64,000 nt of DNA, from positions 104,502,389 to 104,566,388 of the forward strand of contig NC_135716.1 in the NCBI RefSeq assembly GCF_964656455.1, given 5' to 3'. Position 1 is the stretch's first letter. Each line of letters opens with the position of its first letter. Under the pieces are notes generated by a model, which was not told the DNA's origin, made no database searches, and saw only the letters and a program-made list of their open reading frames with translations. The DNA comes from Halichoerus grypus. Its lineage: Eukaryota > Chordata > Mammalia > Carnivora > Phocidae. A program made the position numbers and the translations under genes. Positions 1 through 10,483 of this stretch are shown piece by piece.

Positions 1-330
1 AATAACAAAATCGGTGGTTGCCAGGGATTTGGAGATGATTAGAAGGATGAATAGGAGGAGCACAGAAGGTTTTTAGGGCAATGAAAATACTCTGTATAAT
101 ACTATAGTAATATATACGTGTCATTATATATTTGTCCAAATCCATAGGATACTCAACAGCAGAGTGAACCATAATATAAACTAGAGACCATGGATGATTA
201 TGATGTGTCAATGTAGGTTCATCTATTGTAATAAATGTACTACTCTGATAGGGGAGGCTATGCATCTGTCAAGTAAGGGGTGTGCAGGAAACCTCTGTGC
301 TTTCCCCTCAAATTCACTGTGAACAAATGG
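1..330 (+). mobile_element. Old L1 3' end fragment
   Basis: The wording of old mammalian L1 3' UTRs is recognisable: GTGGTTGCCAGGGATT, TATTGTAATAAATGTACTAC and GGAGGCTATGCATCTGTC. It is probably cut by the window edge. The subfamily cannot be given. Confidence 0.6.
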
Positions 331-479
331 AAGTACTACTTCTAATTCTTTCAGACAATTCTATGGCTAAATCTGACTAACCTGAAAGTGAAAGGAATTG
401 TCAAGCCTGAAGCTGGAATGCATTGTTGAATTCTCCTTGAACATGCATGCCATTTCATTTTCGTATAGTAAATGTCTAA

Positions 480-705
480 TGAGATTGTTACTAGTTATAG
501 CTACCATTTATTTAGTGCTTATTATATGTCAGGCCCTGGGCAAAATTATTATTCAGACACTACAAAAATCCTATGAATTACTGTTTTTACACATTAGACA
601 ATGAAGCTCAGACATGTTGAATAACTTGCCCAAGGTCGCCCAGCTAATAAGTGGTGAAGCCAGTGACTATTAGACTCAAAAGTCAGTGCTTTTAACCACT
701 GTCCA
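480..705 (-). repeat. MIR SINE
   Basis: TTTAGTGCTTATTATATGTCAGGCCCTGGGCA, then AACTTGCCCAAGGTCGCCCAGC and TTAACCACTGTCC, are the reverse complement of the MIR consensus landmarks. Confidence 0.75.
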
Positions 706-2093
706 CCTGTCTTTTTTTTTTTTTTTTAGGTATCAACTCACAGAAGAAAGAATAATGGCTTTCTCAGATTACATTTTAATTTGCATGCAATATGAAAACC
801 GTTCTGTTAATTATCTTCATTGTCAGAAACATTATCTTTATGTGCTGAGACAGTTTGTGTTAATTTGTGTCAAAAGGAATAAATAATGGCAGCTTTGCTC
901 AATGAAATATTATTTTCTGGTCACCAGTGTTCAGAAAGAACCCCTAGCAATTAACACCCAAACAAACGTACGAGAGTCATAAAGCTTCAGAAGAATTTGT
1001 AGACAAAAAGATTATGTTTGAAATTTAACCCACTGTCTCAGGGTTGGAAAGCATTTAAGACTTTAACTCCACATTAATTCAAACTCCAAATAAAGCACAC
1101 TAAAACAGAATTTCAAATTCAATAATAGACACAAATGATAAATAAATGAGAGTAACTATAAATAAAGAAAGCCCTCTTGTTTGGACTCCACTGTGTAGAA
1201 CTTGCTTATTATAGCCAGATGCCTCCAATCATCTGCATCTTTAATTTTTAAGAACAATTTATGCTGCACTATAAATAATTGACTGTAATGTTTGCTTGCT
1301 GAAGTGCCACCAGCTTGGTTATTCTTTTGGCACTTGTTTTCCTACTTCTCAGTCATTATTTTGCAGAGATATTCTGGGAAAGGTGCAGAAGGTCTAGCAT
1401 GGTCTCTGAGGATTGTAGTCCACAGTGCCAAACACTGACCATGGACCAATCAAGATAAAGACAGTCAAGAGTCAATCGGATTACGTGTCAAGGAGGCCAT
1501 TGGAAACTTTGACAAGAGGAATGTCACAGGAATAGTGGAAACCAGATGGGAAAGTTTTGGGAGTGGAGGAGGGCTGAGAAAGAAGAGTCAGGGAGTAGAG
1601 ACTACTCAGTTAATAATTTTGGCTGTCAGGACAAAGATTTGAGCATGTTAAAATTCCATGGAACAGAAGCCAGCGAAGAACAAGAATCAAAGGTAAAGGA
1701 GTAAGAGAAAAAGAGCTGACAGTTCCTGGTGTCCAAGGTGATGGGACGGACTGTTGCCTTTGGGGTTCTGGTGAAAACCCATTGCAGCTGGGGAAGCTTA
1801 TACGAAAAACTCTCTACTCCAGGGCAGAGGGAAAGAACACCTGACGGAGCTAGCATTACAACCGGGAAAGGGGTAGGAGCACTGGAAAGGTGACATCCCC
1901 AAGACCCAGGGACAGAGTACCTGCTGACAACCAAAGCTTAATCAGCAGAATGGAAAACTCCCCTCACCTCCCACTCAAGGTTGGCAAACATTGAGGAACA
2001 AAGAACTGTCGAATACCATTGGGAGAGTTGCAAGAGGATGGAGACAGGCCCTTTGTGAGTGCAATGCAAAGAGAAGACCTAAAGCGGCGGTAG

Positions 2094-2094
<1 letters not shown>
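706..2094. other. Intergenic, nothing recognised
   Basis: AT-rich single-copy-looking sequence. Short open frames on both strands have no recognisable protein content or splice context. A T16 run occurs at about 711-728. Confidence 0.5.

Positions 2095-2125
<31 letters not shown>
2095..2125 (+). repeat. Run of 31 G
   Basis: An uninterrupted G31 immediately followed by AAGGGCGGGGG. It could form G-quadruplexes. It also creates a false 92-residue open frame encoding polyglycine. Confidence 0.9.
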
Positions 2126-2126
<1 letters not shown>

Positions 2127-3600
2127 AGGGCGGGGGCCAACACTGTGAAAACTCACTGACAAAGCAGCCCCACCAGGAACACAAGGTACACCAGAGGTAT
2201 CTGAAGCCCGTGGTGCAGAAGCTAACTCTAGGAACAGCAAGCTTCAAACCTAGCTTAATTCCTAACTAAATTAATTCAAATCCCCATGCCAAAGGCCTAG
2301 CAGAAGGAAAGATATGCCCCTTTCCAGGTATAAAACAATCTGCCTCAGAATCTCCTGTCTTAGAGCTGTCAACAAAATATTATGAAGCATAGGAAAACCA
2401 CACACTGCCAAGAGACAGAGCAATGCTGAAACGGAAAGCTTAGTTTTTAAGATGTTAAAGTCTCTACTAGAAAAGGTGGACAACATGCAAGATAATATGG
2501 GTAATTTCACTAGAAAGATGGAAACAAAGGTAAGAAGAGAAATAAAGCAAGAGCTAAATGGAGATATCTTATCAAGAAAAAATTTCTTTGCTGTGGCATC
2601 AGCTTGAACATATTGAAGTGCTGGTGTGAAGAATCCAGGTTGAAGACACAGGATGTGGGTGGGAGGAACTTAACTGATGAGATGATGGCTTCAGTGAAGA
2701 GATTAATGTCCCAGTGTCAACGGACTCTCTTTCATGCTTCTAGCATTTATCTAGATGACCCTTGCCTTCAAGGAATTTATGGCCTACAGAAGCATACAGA
2801 AAAGTACACAACAAAAAATATTGCTAACTAGCAAGATAGGAGTTATAGCTTAATCCCAGGGAGCTATGAGAAAATGTAGGGAGAGTACCTAACTCAGTTT
2901 TAGGAGGTCAGAAAGTCAGAAAATGTAGAGAAGGAGGGAGCAATTGCCTGATTTCTAAACGAATGATCTAATTTGTGAAGTTCAGAAGGCTAGGGAAAGC
3001 ACTGTGGCATTCATCCTGTGATTGTGTGACTCCTTCCATGAACATTTGTCAGCCTACGTACAGGACTATAGAAAGCCAACATTTGGATGGCATGATTGGG
3101 TTCATGCCGTTTGAGCACAAAGGCGTACAATAAGTCAAGTTGAGATGAGGGTGTTGTCAAGGGGGTTTGAAGTGATAGTCCATGTTATCTAAGCTGGATC
3201 AGAAAGAAATTGAAGGTAGAAAAGAGGGCTATTGGGAAAATATGGAGAGTTCCAGGAATGGAGGGAAGTTTTAATAAAATCAAAGAACTTGTATAGACAC
3301 AGTATCCAAGGAGAGATCTGGATAAGATTGTGGTCAAAGAGGAGCTTCTTTGAATGTTAAGATTTTTTTGCAGGTGGTAACAAGTTTCAGGACATGGCCA
3401 TTGAGTTGAAGTGTAGTATAGGCTAGGTGAGCAATCACACCAAAGACTGGCTTGAAAATTAAAACAAAAAAATATTTTAAATGTGAAATGTCTATTGAAA
3501 TTGAACACTTAATCTGAAACATTAGCTCGGTACTTCTCATCTCTTTAAAGTGAAAACTGTTCTTTGAAAAAATAGTGATGATGTAAGCAATTTAACAGGA
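2126..3600. other. Intergenic with L2-like and possible L1 ORF1-like remnants
   Basis: From about 2330 to 2590 the A-rich text (GATGTTAAAGTC, GATGGAAACAAAGG) resembles decayed L1 ORF1 sequence. From about 2690 to 3340 the phrases ACCCTTGCCTTCAAGGAATTTATGGCC and GGGAGCTATGAGAAAA resemble antisense L2. Both calls are weak. Confidence 0.35.
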
Positions 3601-5292
3601 TGCCACAAGGGGTCCTTGCTGCTTCTCCCAGGAAGCTTTTCGTGGTGGAAAGTCTGTCTTCACCTAGAGAGACTCTTCGGAATCTTCTGGGTCTCTGGTT
3701 TCCACATTAAGGATGGAAGTCAAGTGAAAAGTGGAAATATGGCCGTCAGCTCACTTTGCAAATTGCTGCCTGAATGGCACCTGGAGCTCACTTCCCTCTC
3801 CTCCAGCTCCCTACTCAGCATCACTCGATTAACTTCTGCTCATTGGTCAGGTCTTTCAAATGTCACTTTCTTAGGCTTTTATTGACACCCAAACTAATTT
3901 AGTTCTTCCTTTTATAAATGTTCATGGCACTTCCCCTTCGGTTTCTTGTCACTTATCCCAACTGTAACTAAAGAATGTGTAATTATTTGTCTTATGTTTC
4001 TCTGCCCTCCTGGACCTAAGTCCCCTGGAGGCAGGGACTGTGACTGTACAGTTTGCATAGGTATGTGTAGTCTCACGATAAATGACTGGAACCAGAAATA
4101 GAATAATCATGCCTCCCCTTATGTCTGTGCGGACAGTACAGAAGAAATCACTAAAATGTGTTCCACTTTGGAGCAAAGCGTACTAAAACCAACTGGCTCT
4201 GATTCCTGACTGCCGGCTCTGACATCATCTCTTTGTAGATGAAGCCTGGACAACGCTGCTAACAACCCACGTGATAGAATGCATCAAGGTGGGGTCTATT
4301 TTTAGCTACAGCAAATTACCATTCCTTTATGTTTTCAGGTTTTCATCTTTGCAAATGAGTTCTCTTGTTCTTAACATTTTTCAGAGTAAAGTAAGGCTGA
4401 TTGCTTTTATGAAGAAAGAAAACAGTCTTTAAGGCAAAGAGCATTTCTCCTTTAATCTCCACCCCAGCTCAGCGGTTCAAAGAGCCTTTACTGGGCTGCT
4501 TGTTGCTATTCCTGAGAATGGTCCCTCAGACTTTTTGTAAAGACACTGCAAACTCAAACTAGCAGGGGAAACTCAGCCCAAAGAGAACAAAACAAAAATG
4601 TGGCTGCGGGTCTGGTCTGAGACATGATGTTCCACAATGATACAATTGGTTAATAAGAAGCTGACATCATATAAATAGAGATTTTTTAAACCATATTTGT
4701 AAATATGCTTGTGTCCTATAAAAATGAGCTGAAGGATCCCACCAAAAAAATGCAGTTTATATAAGGTCCTGAAGATGAGGGTGTGCTTCATGTCAGCCAG
4801 GTCACTTCCTGCTCGAACAAGTGATATGGACAAGGTCAAAGCCGTCACCTGAAATGTGGCATCAGCACAGATGGGGTGTCCGACAGAGAGAATCCTACTT
4901 CCTGCTGTTGAGGAGTCGGAAGACAACAGAGGGCCTGCAGATCCGGTAGACTGATGCAGGGAGGGAATGTATAGCTTTTTAAGCATATTGAAATAGTTGA
5001 AATATAAATTTATATTTAAAAAAATATCGTTTCGTAATACAAACACCAAAAAATTGAAACTTAGTATACATTTTTTGGTTAACAAGGATATGAAGAAAAA
5101 GTTTCAGAATCACTAAGGAGGCCTAAAATATTTATGTTTAGTCAAGGAAGGCATAGGCCTAAAAAGGCCAGTCATAATATTGTCCCCAAAATAGGATAAG
5201 TAGAAGGAATGTGATTAGATCAGTTTAATTTTACCTTTCACCTCTTTCTCCCTATTTTAACTTTACTCTTCGCAAACACACCATGTACAGTC
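3601..5292. other. Intergenic, little recognised
   Basis: A short L2-like 3' end (CCCCTGGAGGCAGGGACTGTG) lies near 4020-4045. A 170-codon open frame on the minus strand (4573-5085) has no recognisable domain, biased lysine, leucine and phenylalanine use typical of AT-rich non-coding DNA, and no splice partners. I do not call it a gene. Confidence 0.45.
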
Positions 5293-5865
5293 CTGTTTCC
5301 ATGGGCAGAATAATGACTCCCCCAAAGATGCCACATCTTAATTCCTGGAACATGTGAATGTGTTACTTTATAAGACAAAAGGGACTTTGTGTTAAGATTA
5401 AAGTTAAAGAATTTGAGATGAGATTATCCTGGATTATCTGGGTGGGCCCGATCTAATCTCACGAGTCCTTAAAAAGTGCCAGGAAGGCAGAAAGATAGGT
5501 CAGAGATAGACATAAGGATTAAACTCACCACTGATGGCTCTGAAGATCGAGGAAGGAGACCGGGAGCCAGGGAGAGTGGCAGTGTCTGGAAGCTGAGAAT
5601 GGTCCTCAGTTTATAGCCAGCAACAAAACACAGACCTCAGTCCTACAACTGCAAGGAGCTGTAGTCTGCCAACAACACAAATGAGCAGGAAATGGATTCT
5701 CCCTTACAGTCTCCAAAAAGGAACACAGCCTGCCAACCCTTTGATTGTAACCTGGCGAGACCGTAGTGAACTTCTGAACTGCAGAACTTTAAAATAATAA
5801 ACTTGAGTTAATGTACGCCACAAAGCTCCTGGTAACTTTAAGGCGACAATAGAAAACTAATACAA
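5293..5865 (+). mobile_element. MaLR LTR (MLT1-like)
   Basis: Typical MaLR wording in order: GAATGACTCCCCCAAAGATG-type start, TTTGAGATGAGATTATCCTGG, GGTGGGCCCGATCTAATC, a mid-section GGAAGGAGACC, then CAGAACTTTAAAATAATAAA and the ending AATAGAAAACTAATAC. It appears nearly full length (about 570 bases) and has no internal retroviral genes beside it. It is a non-functional ancient relic. Confidence 0.75.
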
Positions 5866-6082
5866 TGTCTTTTGCTACCTTTCTCGGTGTTTGCAATTCC
5901 TTTCCTACATTGTTCTAAATCCCACATTGTCAGTGAAGCGATCCTGACCTCATGGATCACTCCCTGCTCTGTTCTACTTGATTGGCACATATACTTAAGG
6001 GAGTTAGTTATTTGTTCATACCTATGTTCTAGCTCCATAGTGAGATTTTGAGACCCTTAAGAACAAGGGTGATGTATTAGTA

Positions 6083-6535
6083 ACTGTGGTCCCTTGCAAA
6101 AAAAGGCCACACATCCTTTCCGTGCTAGTATCTACACTTCTGCAATGTGACTTTGAAGATAGTCCCACCAAAAGATGGATTCTATTCCTCTACCCCTTGA
6201 ATCTGGGTTGGTCCTATAACTTGCTTTTGTCAGTGTACATTAGCAAATGTAGAAGCAGACACTTGACGCTGAGAACACCATCAGGTGAACGAGCCTGGGC
6301 TGTTCCAGTCATCCAACCGCTAGCCCAGCCAACGGTTAGCTGGTCAAATGTCAGACAGGTGTGCGGACCTCGGACTACCAGCTGCCGGCAGACTCAAGAG
6401 TTGGCTAAGCGGACCAGAAGAAGAACTCAAATGACCCCATCCAGTTTTCTAACCCACAGAATCCTGAGCCAATCAGTGATTGTTGTTTTAAGTCATTGTT
6501 TGTGGGGTAGTTTGTTAAACAGAAAAAGCTAATTT
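6083..6535 (+). mobile_element. LTR-like relic, probably MaLR
   Basis: It ends TTGTTTTAAGTCATTGTTTG, GGGGTAGTTTGTTAAACAG and AAGCTAATTTAT, the decayed form of a common LTR 3' end (TTGTTTTAAGCCACT... GGTTTGTTA... CTAAT). The 5' part carries the phrase TTGGTCCTATAACTTGCTTT. A 148-codon open frame here is not a gene. The family assignment is uncertain. Confidence 0.45.
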
Positions 6536-7744
6536 ATATGTAACTCAATGCTCTGCCTTAGGCTGTTGGTAAATAATTTTGGCTGGTGCTCATGATGATG
6601 AGGATAATGCTGGCCATGACAACAATGACAATAACAATGACGAAGATAATAAAGAAAGCCGTATTCGCTCCTAGTAAAACAAGAAGGTAAGTGGCATCAT
6701 TTCCATATTCTCATAACAGGAAGTTCTAGGGCTTATAAATTGAGGAGTTTCAAAATTTTTGTTCAAGTAAACTGGAAAGCACCATGTCTAAGATTTTAGG
6801 TTATATACACTACAGTCTATTATTAGTCTCCAACAAATCCAAAATAGCTCAGTACTAAGCTTTTGTATTGGCAACTTTTAGTATTTCAGTCTTTCTCTCT
6901 CATTGTGTCAAAACATTGAAAGCAGCCAGATTGTCAGTCTGCTGTGCCAGTTCTAAACATACAAGTAGACTTCGGTTAAAATCTGCTTGGGACTTTGTCA
7001 CATGAGAAGCTCAACCAGGAATTTTCATCAGAGGTAGCTTTAACGTGGGGAGCCAACGGTAGCTCATCTCTCATCCAAACAATCTCTATCTGCTCAACTC
7101 ACAAAAAAAAGTCTTCAGGTGTCATGCTTATGAAAGTTCTTAAGTGAAGTAAGTAGCCCATAGAGCCCTGCTATTTAGCCTGAGTAATTTTAAGTACGAT
7201 GTATTTGTTTCAGCCTAGATTCCATAAAAATGTTTGAGCACGAAGTGGGAACAAAGAGCAGACCAATAGAGAACAGCAGATACAGGGTAAAGTCACCAAA
7301 AATGTGGCATATTCACATTCCAGTGCCCAAGGAGGGACATCCCTGGTCACCTAACCTTGCTATTCTATCGGCTGTTGTGGGTAAAGTTGTTGCCCACCAC
7401 ATTCCTTCTGACTAATCATTAGAAAAGTGATAAAGCCCAGGGCAACAAGGGTCCTGTTACCTCCACGCAGAAGAAATATTGTATGATCCTAGAAAGTCTA
7501 TTTGAAAGGCATCTCAGAGTTGATCTGATAAAACTTCCCACATAATACAGACATCCTTTCCAGAGTTAGTCCTCCACACCCTACTTGAATTCCTCAAGTG
7601 TTAGGAAAACCGCAATTTCCTGAGACAGCCCATACTATTTCAAGCACCTATAATTGGGACAAAGTTTTTTCCTCCTATTAAATGGAAATCTATCTCCCAC
7701 TCGCCAAGCCAAATCTTACCTCTAGAACTGCACACCATACATGT
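6536..7744. other. Intergenic, nothing recognised
   Basis: Moderately AT-rich. No repeat family, RNA gene or coding exon is apparent on either strand. Confidence 0.5.
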
Positions 7745-7975
7745 TTTCTCCCTTCCCTGCAACTGGGTGCTGTGTTTCCAAGCCCAGGCTTTGGAGTCGG
7801 CCAGACTCAAGGTCAATTGTCAGCTCCTTCCTTTGCCAGTGGGGCAACCTGGAGCAAGTCTACCTCTCAAAGAAGCAGCGTTTTCGACTCTAAAACTGGA
7901 GTCACAGCGCCTGCTTTGTAGGGCTAGTGTGAATATCAGATCCGGTAACACGTTCTAAAGGACATAGTACAGTTA
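7745..7975 (+). repeat. MIR SINE
   Basis: CAGGCTTTGGAGTCGGCCAGACTCAAGG, then CAGCTCCTTCCTTTGCCAG and GGGCAACCTGGAGCAAG, follow the MIR consensus (sense), diverged as expected for this ancient family. Confidence 0.65.
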
Positions 7976-9591
7976 TCAGTATGTTATCAGCAAACGGAAG
8001 CTGGCATTATTACTCTGCTTAACAACCTTTCAGATATTTAAGAAGAACCTCATTTTTCCATAAGGTCTTTCCCAGGCTGAGCATCTCCTTCTCCAATCAT
8101 AATTATGGCAAAAATTATTCTTTCCCAGATCTAGATCCTGCACTTGCTTACAGCTTGAGTTTGCATTTAGTGTCTAATTTAAATGATATCTGGCTAACAC
8201 TCCCCGATACAGTTGGCGGTTTACCAATTGCCAGAAATGAGGGTGGATTTCCTCTAGTTGATAAAACTGGACAGAAAGCAGGTCCATGGCTCATCTGGAC
8301 GACTCCACCATCAGTCTGCTTGCCCCTCCTGATGGCACCCTGTTTCAATATAAGGTCTTTACTTTTGGAGGAGAATGCCTTCTTGTCACTCATCTGGTCT
8401 CCAAGAGAGAACATTTTTGCTGGTCTTGCTGCATCTCCTAGTCTAGCTCTTGGAGGTGTAGTGAATTACCTGGTGAATAGGCAATAGCCACTAGCCCAGT
8501 TTCTCAATAGAGAGGAGCTAATTTAACAACGTCATGAGCCCAAGAAATGTGATCTGGTTGGCCTCCCCTCTCCACCCGGACCAGTGAGAGTTAGTTGACC
8601 TGCTTATTTGAAGGACTAGATCGGTAAGGAGGGAGGTGGTAAGCTCGTGTTGGCCCTCATATTAATTTGCATCCTCCCACCTAGGCTTTTTCATTATAGA
8701 GATGATGTTGTGGTTCAGCCTTTGTACACTTCATGTTCTTTATCACATGATCAGTGAGTGAAGAGGGGTGCTATTTACTGGCCACGTCCAGACCCCAGTA
8801 TTTTCTGACCATAATCTGGAAAAAATCTCACTGCATGAGTGTTGCTGTCTGAGGAAGCCCCAGGGGGCTGCTCTGGCCTTCTGCCCTGCTCCACCCCCAG
8901 CAGGAGTTCACTTTTTACCATCAGTCAGAAAACCACTACGAGAGGGATAGAGACAGCAAGAGGCCTGGTAGGTTGTAGCTTTTCACATGCTCCATCTGTT
9001 CACTATCAACAAGCTAAGTAATAAGGGTCACAGCAGATCCTATTTCAGCGCAACAGACTTAAATAAATGACTTCTAGACACTAGAAATTGTTACTGATTT
9101 TAACCTGCAAGTCAGCTGTTAAGTTCTGAAAAAGTGGTAAGATCCACCAAGTAGGTAGAGAGCAGCACAAATGGCAAACCATCCATCATGTACATCGACA
9201 AGCACTGGATAGACTTCTCATGATAATTTTTTTCATGCCAGATATTCAGCGCTCAGCTGCCTTTAGGGGTGGCCATGTGACCTACTTCTAGCCTTTTGAG
9301 AGAAAAGTCCTTTTCAGGACCTTCTTGGAGTTTCCTCTCTTAGGAAAAATAGAGACAAGCAAGGAGAGCCTATTTCCCTCTCTTCTGTGCTATCCTGTAA
9401 TTACAGCAGATATCTTGGAACCATAAAGCGACAACACTGAGATTGACGGAGTAGGATGCAAAGAACCTGGGCCCTTGAAGACATCAGGATGATACTGAAC
9501 AAATTATGGAATTACCTACCTGTGGACTTCTCATTTATGTTGATGAAATGTCATCACTGTATAAGCCATTTTTAGCTAAGAAGTCTGTTAC
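7976..9591. other. Intergenic, unassigned
   Basis: No known repeat seen. Between 8148 and 8487 both strands stay open (110 codons plus, 88 codons minus), with ordinary composition and no recognised domain. I do not call either frame a gene; this is the least explained open stretch of the left part. Confidence 0.4.
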
Positions 9592-9609
9592 TTGTAGTGA
9601 AAATATTCT

Positions 9610-9802
9610 CTCTCTTTAGAGAGAGAGAGCTTGCAAGCGGGGGGGGGGAGTGGGGTGCAGAGGGAGAGGGAGAGAGAGAATCCCAAGCAGGTTCCATGCC
9701 CAGCGCAGAGCCCAATGAGGGGCTCGATCTTACGACCCTGAGATCATGACCTGAGCTGAAATCAAGAGTCAGACGCTTAAGCAACTGAGCAATCCAGGCA
9801 CC
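9610..9802 (-). mobile_element. CanSINE (antisense, diverged)
   Basis: The reverse complement reads from a GGTGCCTGGATTGCTCAG head to a CT-rich end. It is flanked by near-perfect copies of TTGTAGTGAAAATATTCT (9592-9609 and 9803-9820, two mismatches), the target-site duplication. Confidence 0.85.
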
Positions 9803-9878
9803 TCGTAGTGAAGATATTCTAATTGTTACAGGCATGAGTGGCAAATAGAATCTGTCAGTAGGCCCCTCTTTATAACAT

Positions 9879-10058
9879 CTTTTCTTCTTTTTTTTAAAGA
9901 TTTTATTTATTTGACAGAGCGAGCACAAGCAGAGGGAGAGAGAGAGAGAAGCAGGCTCCCCGCTGAGCAAGGAGCCCGATGTGGGACTCGATCCCAGGAC
10001 CCTGGGATCATGACCCAGGCTGAAGGCAGCCACTTAACCGACTGAGCCACCCAGGCGT
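9879..10058 (-). mobile_element. CanSINE (antisense)
   Basis: Flanked by an exact 15-base target-site duplication, CCCTCTTTATAACAT, at 9864-9878 and 10059-10073. It holds the tRNA-like head (reverse of GCCTGGGTGGCTCAGTCGG) at the right and AAATAAATAAA at the left. Confidence 0.93.
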
Positions 10059-10108
10059 CCCTCTTTATAACATTTTTCTTTTCCTTACACTTTTTAAATA
10101 TAGCTGGG

Positions 10109-10151
10109 TGTGTGTGATATATAGATATATCACATGTATATATCACACACA
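10109..10151. repeat. Perfect 15-bp inverted repeat, cruciform-prone
   Basis: TGTGTGTGATATATA (10109-10123) and TATATATCACACACA (10137-10151) are exact reverse complements around a 13-base loop. A second, inner hairpin (GTGATATAT/ATATATCAC, loop of two) uses overlapping bases, so two alternative folds compete. Confidence 0.85.
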
Positions 10152-10269
10152 CGTAAATATATGTCAGCATATACTTTCTGGCTGTAATTATGTACAATTA
10201 AGTGTACATAGGAAAATAAATTTTAAAAAGAATAGATAAGTACAGTAAAATGTTAAGAGTGGTAATCTT

Positions 10270-10468
10270 GGGGCACTTGGGTGGCTCAGTTGGTTAAGCG
10301 TCTGCCTTCGCCTCAGGTCATGATTGCAGGATCTTGGGAGGGAGCCCCGCATAGGGCTCCCTGCTCAGTGGGGAGCCTGCTTCTCCCTCTCCCTCTGCCC
10401 CTCCCTCCCTGCTCATGTTCTCTCTCTTTCAAATAAATAAATAAAATATTAAAAAAAAATTTTTTTAA
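10270..10468 (+). mobile_element. CanSINE
   Basis: Sense copy starting GGGGCACTTGGGTGGCTCAG with tail TAAATAAATAAAATATT. The target-site duplication is AAGAGTGGTAATCTT against AAGAGTGGCAATCTT. Confidence 0.93.
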
Positions 10469-10483
10469 AAGAGTGGCAATCTT

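Noticed and set aside
1991..2269. Polyglycine open frame on the plus strand and polyproline frame on the minus strand
   Set aside because: Both are translations of the G31 run.
4573..5085. 170-codon minus-strand frame
   Set aside because: No domain, no splice partners and composition typical of AT-rich non-coding DNA.
6086..6532. 148-codon plus-strand frame
   Set aside because: Falls inside an LTR-like relic and has no viral or cellular protein similarity.
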